From positions 1-64,000 of the forward strand of contig CAWHQP010000007.1 of assembly GCA_963831535.1 (NCBI GenBank): DNA of 64,000 nucleotides, in the 5' to 3' direction. Made by a program: the position numbers and the translations under genes. The notes under the pieces are model-generated. The model worked only from the letters and a program-made list of their open reading frames with translations. It was not told the DNA's origin and did not search any database. The stretch is from Bog-756 sp963831535 (GTDB taxonomy: Bacteria; Actinomycetota; Acidimicrobiia; Acidimicrobiales; RAAP-2). This document shows positions 61,922-64,000 of the stretch, one piece after another. How positions within the stretch are numbered: position 1 is the first letter of the stretch; every line of letters begins with the position of its first letter.

Positions 61922-62356
61922 ATGACGACGGCAACAACCACGATCACCGGGAACCTCACCCGGGATCCCGAGATCCGCTACACCCGGGACGGTCAGGCAA
62001 CCACCACGCTGGGTGTGGCCGTGAACCGGCGCTGGCAGAACCGCGAGACCACCGACTGGGAGGAGTCGACCTCGTTCTTCGATGTGGTGACCTGGCGTGA
62101 CCTTGCCGAGAACGTCGCCCTGAGCCTCACCCGGGGGATGCGGGTGGTCGTGACCGGACGTCTGGAGCAGCGGAGCTGGGAGACCGACGACGGCGACCGG
62201 CGCTTCAAGGTGGAGATCGTCGCCGACGAGGTCGGCGCCAGCCTCCGGTACGCCACGCTCGACGTGCACAAGGTGTTCCGACCCCAGGCGGACTCGAGCG
62301 ACGAGGGTGCCGGCGGGTCGGAGCGGGCCGACGATGGTCTTGGTGCCCCGGCGTGA
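61922..62356 (+). CDS. ssb: Single-stranded DNA-binding protein
   Basis: 144 residues. OB-fold motifs TITGNLTRDPEIRYTRDGQA, LGVAVNRRWQNRETTDWEES, SFFDVVTWRDLAENVALSLT, RGMRVVVTGRLEQRSWETDD. The tail is short and lacks the DDDIPF tip that recruits partners, ending GLGAPA; it is therefore probably an accessory rather than the main SSB. Its stop overlaps the GTG of the next gene. AAGGAAGGG upstream of ATG 61922. Confidence 0.92.
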   Translation: MTTATTTITGNLTRDPEIRYTRDGQATTTLGVAVNRRWQNRETTDWEESTSFFDVVTWRDLAENVALSLTRGMRVVVTGRLEQRSWETDDGDRRFKVEIVADEVGASLRYATLDVHKVFRPQADSSDEGAGGSERADDGLGAPA

Positions 62357-62640
62357 CCGGCGGACCGGTGCGCACGGACACCACCGACGTCTCCGGGATC
62401 GGCCCGGTGGAGCGCGTCACCACCTCGGTCCGCGCTCGGGGCGACGGGACGGTCGACCAGCCCGCTGCGGTGCCGGCCAGACTCAGCGTCGTAGTGCACC
62501 TCACCAAACAGGAGGTCTTCGGGGCCTGTCAGGCTCTGGCTGACGCCGACCCGGTGCTGGTGGCGGCGGGTCGTGTCGACCAGGCCCGTGCCCTCGGCGA
62601 CCTGTTTGAACTGCTGGAGGACCGGCTGACCGCGCCCTGA
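62353..62640 (+). CDS. Hypothetical protein coupled to ssb
   Basis: 95 residues from GTG 62353, overlapping the ssb stop by four bases. Disordered N-terminal part, then SVVVHLTKQEVFGACQALAD and AGRVDQARALGDLFELLEDR, two likely helices. No family recognised. The overlap suggests it works with the SSB or is at least co-produced. Confidence 0.6.
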   Translation: MTGGPVRTDTTDVSGIGPVERVTTSVRARGDGTVDQPAAVPARLSVVVHLTKQEVFGACQALADADPVLVAAGRVDQARALGDLFELLEDRLTAP

Positions 62641-62688
62641 CGGGAGGGGTCGCGGCGTCGGTCCGGCGACGACGGTGGGTCGGCCTCC

Positions 62689-63114
62689 CTAGGACTGCTC
62701 GGGCTCGTACTCGATGGACAGGGAGTTGACGCAGTAGCGCTGGCCGGTGGGGGCCGGCCCGTCGGGAAAGACGTGGCCGAGATGGCCGCCACAACGGGCA
62801 CAGGTGATCTCGGTGCGCGACATGCCGAAGCTCCGGTCCACGTGCTCGTCGATGACGCCGCCGTCGAGGGCCCGGAAGAAGCTGGGCCAACCCGACCCCG
62901 ACTCGAACTTGGTGTCGCTCGGGAAGAGGGCGGCACCGCACCCGGCACAGGTGAACATCCCGGTACCATCAACATGGAGCAACTCGCCCGACCATGCCGG
63001 CTCGGTGCCCTTCTGGCGAAGCACCGCGTAGCGCTCCGGCGACAGCCTGGCCCGCCACTCGGCATCAGTAAGCTCGACCCGGTCGCCGGTCTCCGTTCCG
63101 CTGTTCTCGCTCAT
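62689..63114 (-). CDS. msrB: Peptide methionine-(R)-S-oxide reductase
   Basis: 141 residues from ATG 63114 (GAGGAG ten bases upstream). VELTDAEWRARLSPERYAVL, structural zinc pairs CAGCG and CARCG, GSGWPSFFRALDGG, GLGHVFPDGPAPTGQRYCVN with the catalytic Cys in RYCVNSLSIEY. It reduces methionine-R-sulfoxide in proteins, in line with the redox theme of this end of the window. Confidence 0.95.
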   Translation of the reverse strand: MSENSGTETGDRVELTDAEWRARLSPERYAVLRQKGTEPAWSGELLHVDGTGMFTCAGCGAALFPSDTKFESGSGWPSFFRALDGGVIDEHVDRSFGMSRTEITCARCGGHLGHVFPDGPAPTGQRYCVNSLSIEYEPEQS

Positions 63115-63435
63115 GTCCATCACTCCTCATGGGCCGCGAGCCTTTCGACTCGGCCCCGTAGTGCCGCAGGTGCTGTTCCCGCAGTCCACCCTTTAGTCCC
63201 AGTGGGCACCCATACCGTTGCACGGTCCCCGGAGCTATGGGCCACGGGTCACCGGCGGGCACCATGGGAAACGTCGGCCGGACCGGTCCTGTTCCCCGAA
63301 TGGGCACCGAATGACGTTTGCTAACGTCGCGTCAGATCCTGTCGGCCCCGAGCCGGCGACCCCGGTCGACCTGGCGCCCACCCGTGCGGGGAGCCGTCCG
63401 CTTCTCGATCGACGAACCAGGAACCCTGAGCTGCC
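63115..63435. other. Divergent intergenic region, 321 bp, msrB and acyl-CoA dehydrogenase promoters
   Basis: Holds the 5' regions of msrB (left) and the dehydrogenase (right). No recognisable RNA gene or palindrome beyond random GC-rich dyads. Confidence 0.4.
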
Positions 63436-64000
63436 ATGGACCTCCGAGACCGACCCGAGGACGAGACCTTCCGCAAGGAGATCCGGTCCTGGCTGTCGGA
63501 CCACGTGGTCGGTGCGTTCGCCGCGCTGGGGGGACGGGGGGGTTCGGGTGACGAGACGTTCGGCTTCGAAGTGCGGTTGGAGTGGGAGAAGGTCCTGGCC
63601 GCCGACGGTTGGACCGGCATCGGTTGGCCGATCGAACACGGGGGCCGGGGTGCCTCCATCGCCCACCAGGTGATCTTCAACGAGGAGTACGTGCGGGCCC
63701 GGGCACCGGGGCGGGTCAGCGTCCTCGGCGAGGGACTCCTCGGGCCCACCCTGATCCAGTACGGGACCCCGGCCCAGCAGGCCCGCTTCCTGCCGCCCAT
63801 CCTCGCCGGCACCGAATTGTGGTGTCAGGGCTACTCGGAGCCCGATGCGGGGAGCGACCTGGCCAACGTCCAGACCAAGGCCTATCGGGACGGCGACGAA
63901 TGGGTGGTCACCGGCCAGAAGGTCTGGACCTCCCTCGCCCACCAGGCCGACTGGTGTTTCGTGGTGTGCCGGACCGAGCCCGGTTCGGAGCGCCACCACG
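63436..64000 (+). CDS. Acyl-CoA dehydrogenase, N-terminal part (runs off the right edge)
   Basis: 188 residues visible from ATG 63436. The N-terminal helical domain contains DLRDRPEDETFRKEIRSWLS, LAADGWTGIGWPIEHGGRGA, FNEEYVRARAPGRVSV; the middle strand domain begins ELWCQGYSEPDAGSDLANVQ, the FAD/substrate motif of the family. It oxidises an acyl-CoA to the enoyl-CoA with FAD. The catalytic Glu region lies outside the window. Confidence 0.9.
   Translation, partial: MDLRDRPEDETFRKEIRSWLSDHVVGAFAALGGRGGSGDETFGFEVRLEWEKVLAADGWTGIGWPIEHGGRGASIAHQVIFNEEYVRARAPGRVSVLGEGLLGPTLIQYGTPAQQARFLPPILAGTELWCQGYSEPDAGSDLANVQTKAYRDGDEWVVTGQKVWTSLAHQADWCFVVCRTEPGSERHH

Overview
The DNA is rich in G+C, codes with many GTG starts and 4-bp stop/start overlaps, and carries an actinobacterial-type RNase P RNA, F420/PNPOx-type and SRPBCC proteins, CaiB/acyl-CoA ligase/enoyl-CoA hydratase genes and a PerR-rubrerythrin-DUF3501 group. 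This suggests a high-GC actinobacterium, most likely of the Acidimicrobiia type; no marker gene in the window fixes the genus.

Layout. 1-10.6 kb is an ordinary chromosomal stretch of single genes: amidohydrolase (cut and frameshifted at the left edge), zinc alcohol dehydrogenase, Ohr, two SRPBCC/acetyltransferase-type proteins, an aminoglycoside-phosphotransferase-like kinase with a methyltransferase, a pentapeptide-repeat protein, a HAD phosphatase and a secreted NlpC/P60 hydrolase. 10.6-18.2 kb is a mixed region with long gaps, an ArsR/SRPBCC pair whose operator covers the start codon, a HIT protein, TetR, and several broken genes (amidohydrolase, MerR/GyrI-like protein, IS481 fragment). 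18.2-33.3 kb is accessory DNA: an IS5-family element, glyoxalase-fold proteins, an ECF sigma factor, an MFS pump, a TetR/hydrolase pair with a clear operator, and decayed genes (LOG, ankyrin, membrane protein). 33.3-40.4 kb is a 7.1-kb integrative element bounded by a direct repeat of the 3' end of rnpB; it holds two IS110 copies, glyoxalase-fold genes, a VapC/FitB-type toxin-antitoxin pair and a frameshifted tyrosine integrase. A weaker third copy of the repeat at 18.2 kb suggests an older, tandem integration. From rnpB (40.4 kb) to the right edge the DNA is dense core genome: xseA-xseB, acyl-CoA ligase, metallo-hydrolase, ferredoxin reductase, a MoxR-DUF58-transglutaminase operon, a glpD / alkyl-DHAP-synthase-like / glpK operon, perR-rubrerythrin-DUF3501, enoyl-CoA hydratase with a CoA-transferase, an encapsulin operon, ssb, msrB and the start of an acyl-CoA dehydrogenase.

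The most interesting locus is 60.03-61.54 kb: a family 1 encapsulin shell gene preceded, with a 4-bp overlap, by a nitrobindin-like heme-binding beta-barrel protein that ends in a typical encapsulin cargo-loading peptide (LGIGNLR). This predicts a nanocompartment with a nitrobindin-type cargo, which I do not know as a described cargo class. As written, the shell gene holds three single-base indels, so either the sequence is imperfect there or the shell has recently decayed. The surroundings (PerR, rubrerythrin, MsrB) fit a redox or nitrosative-stress role.

Frameshifts recur in the window. Those at 16.4-16.7 and 26.1-26.7 kb come with nonsense codons and are real decay; the isolated single-base ones (left edge, 16.06 kb, integrase, encapsulin) could also be base-calling errors.
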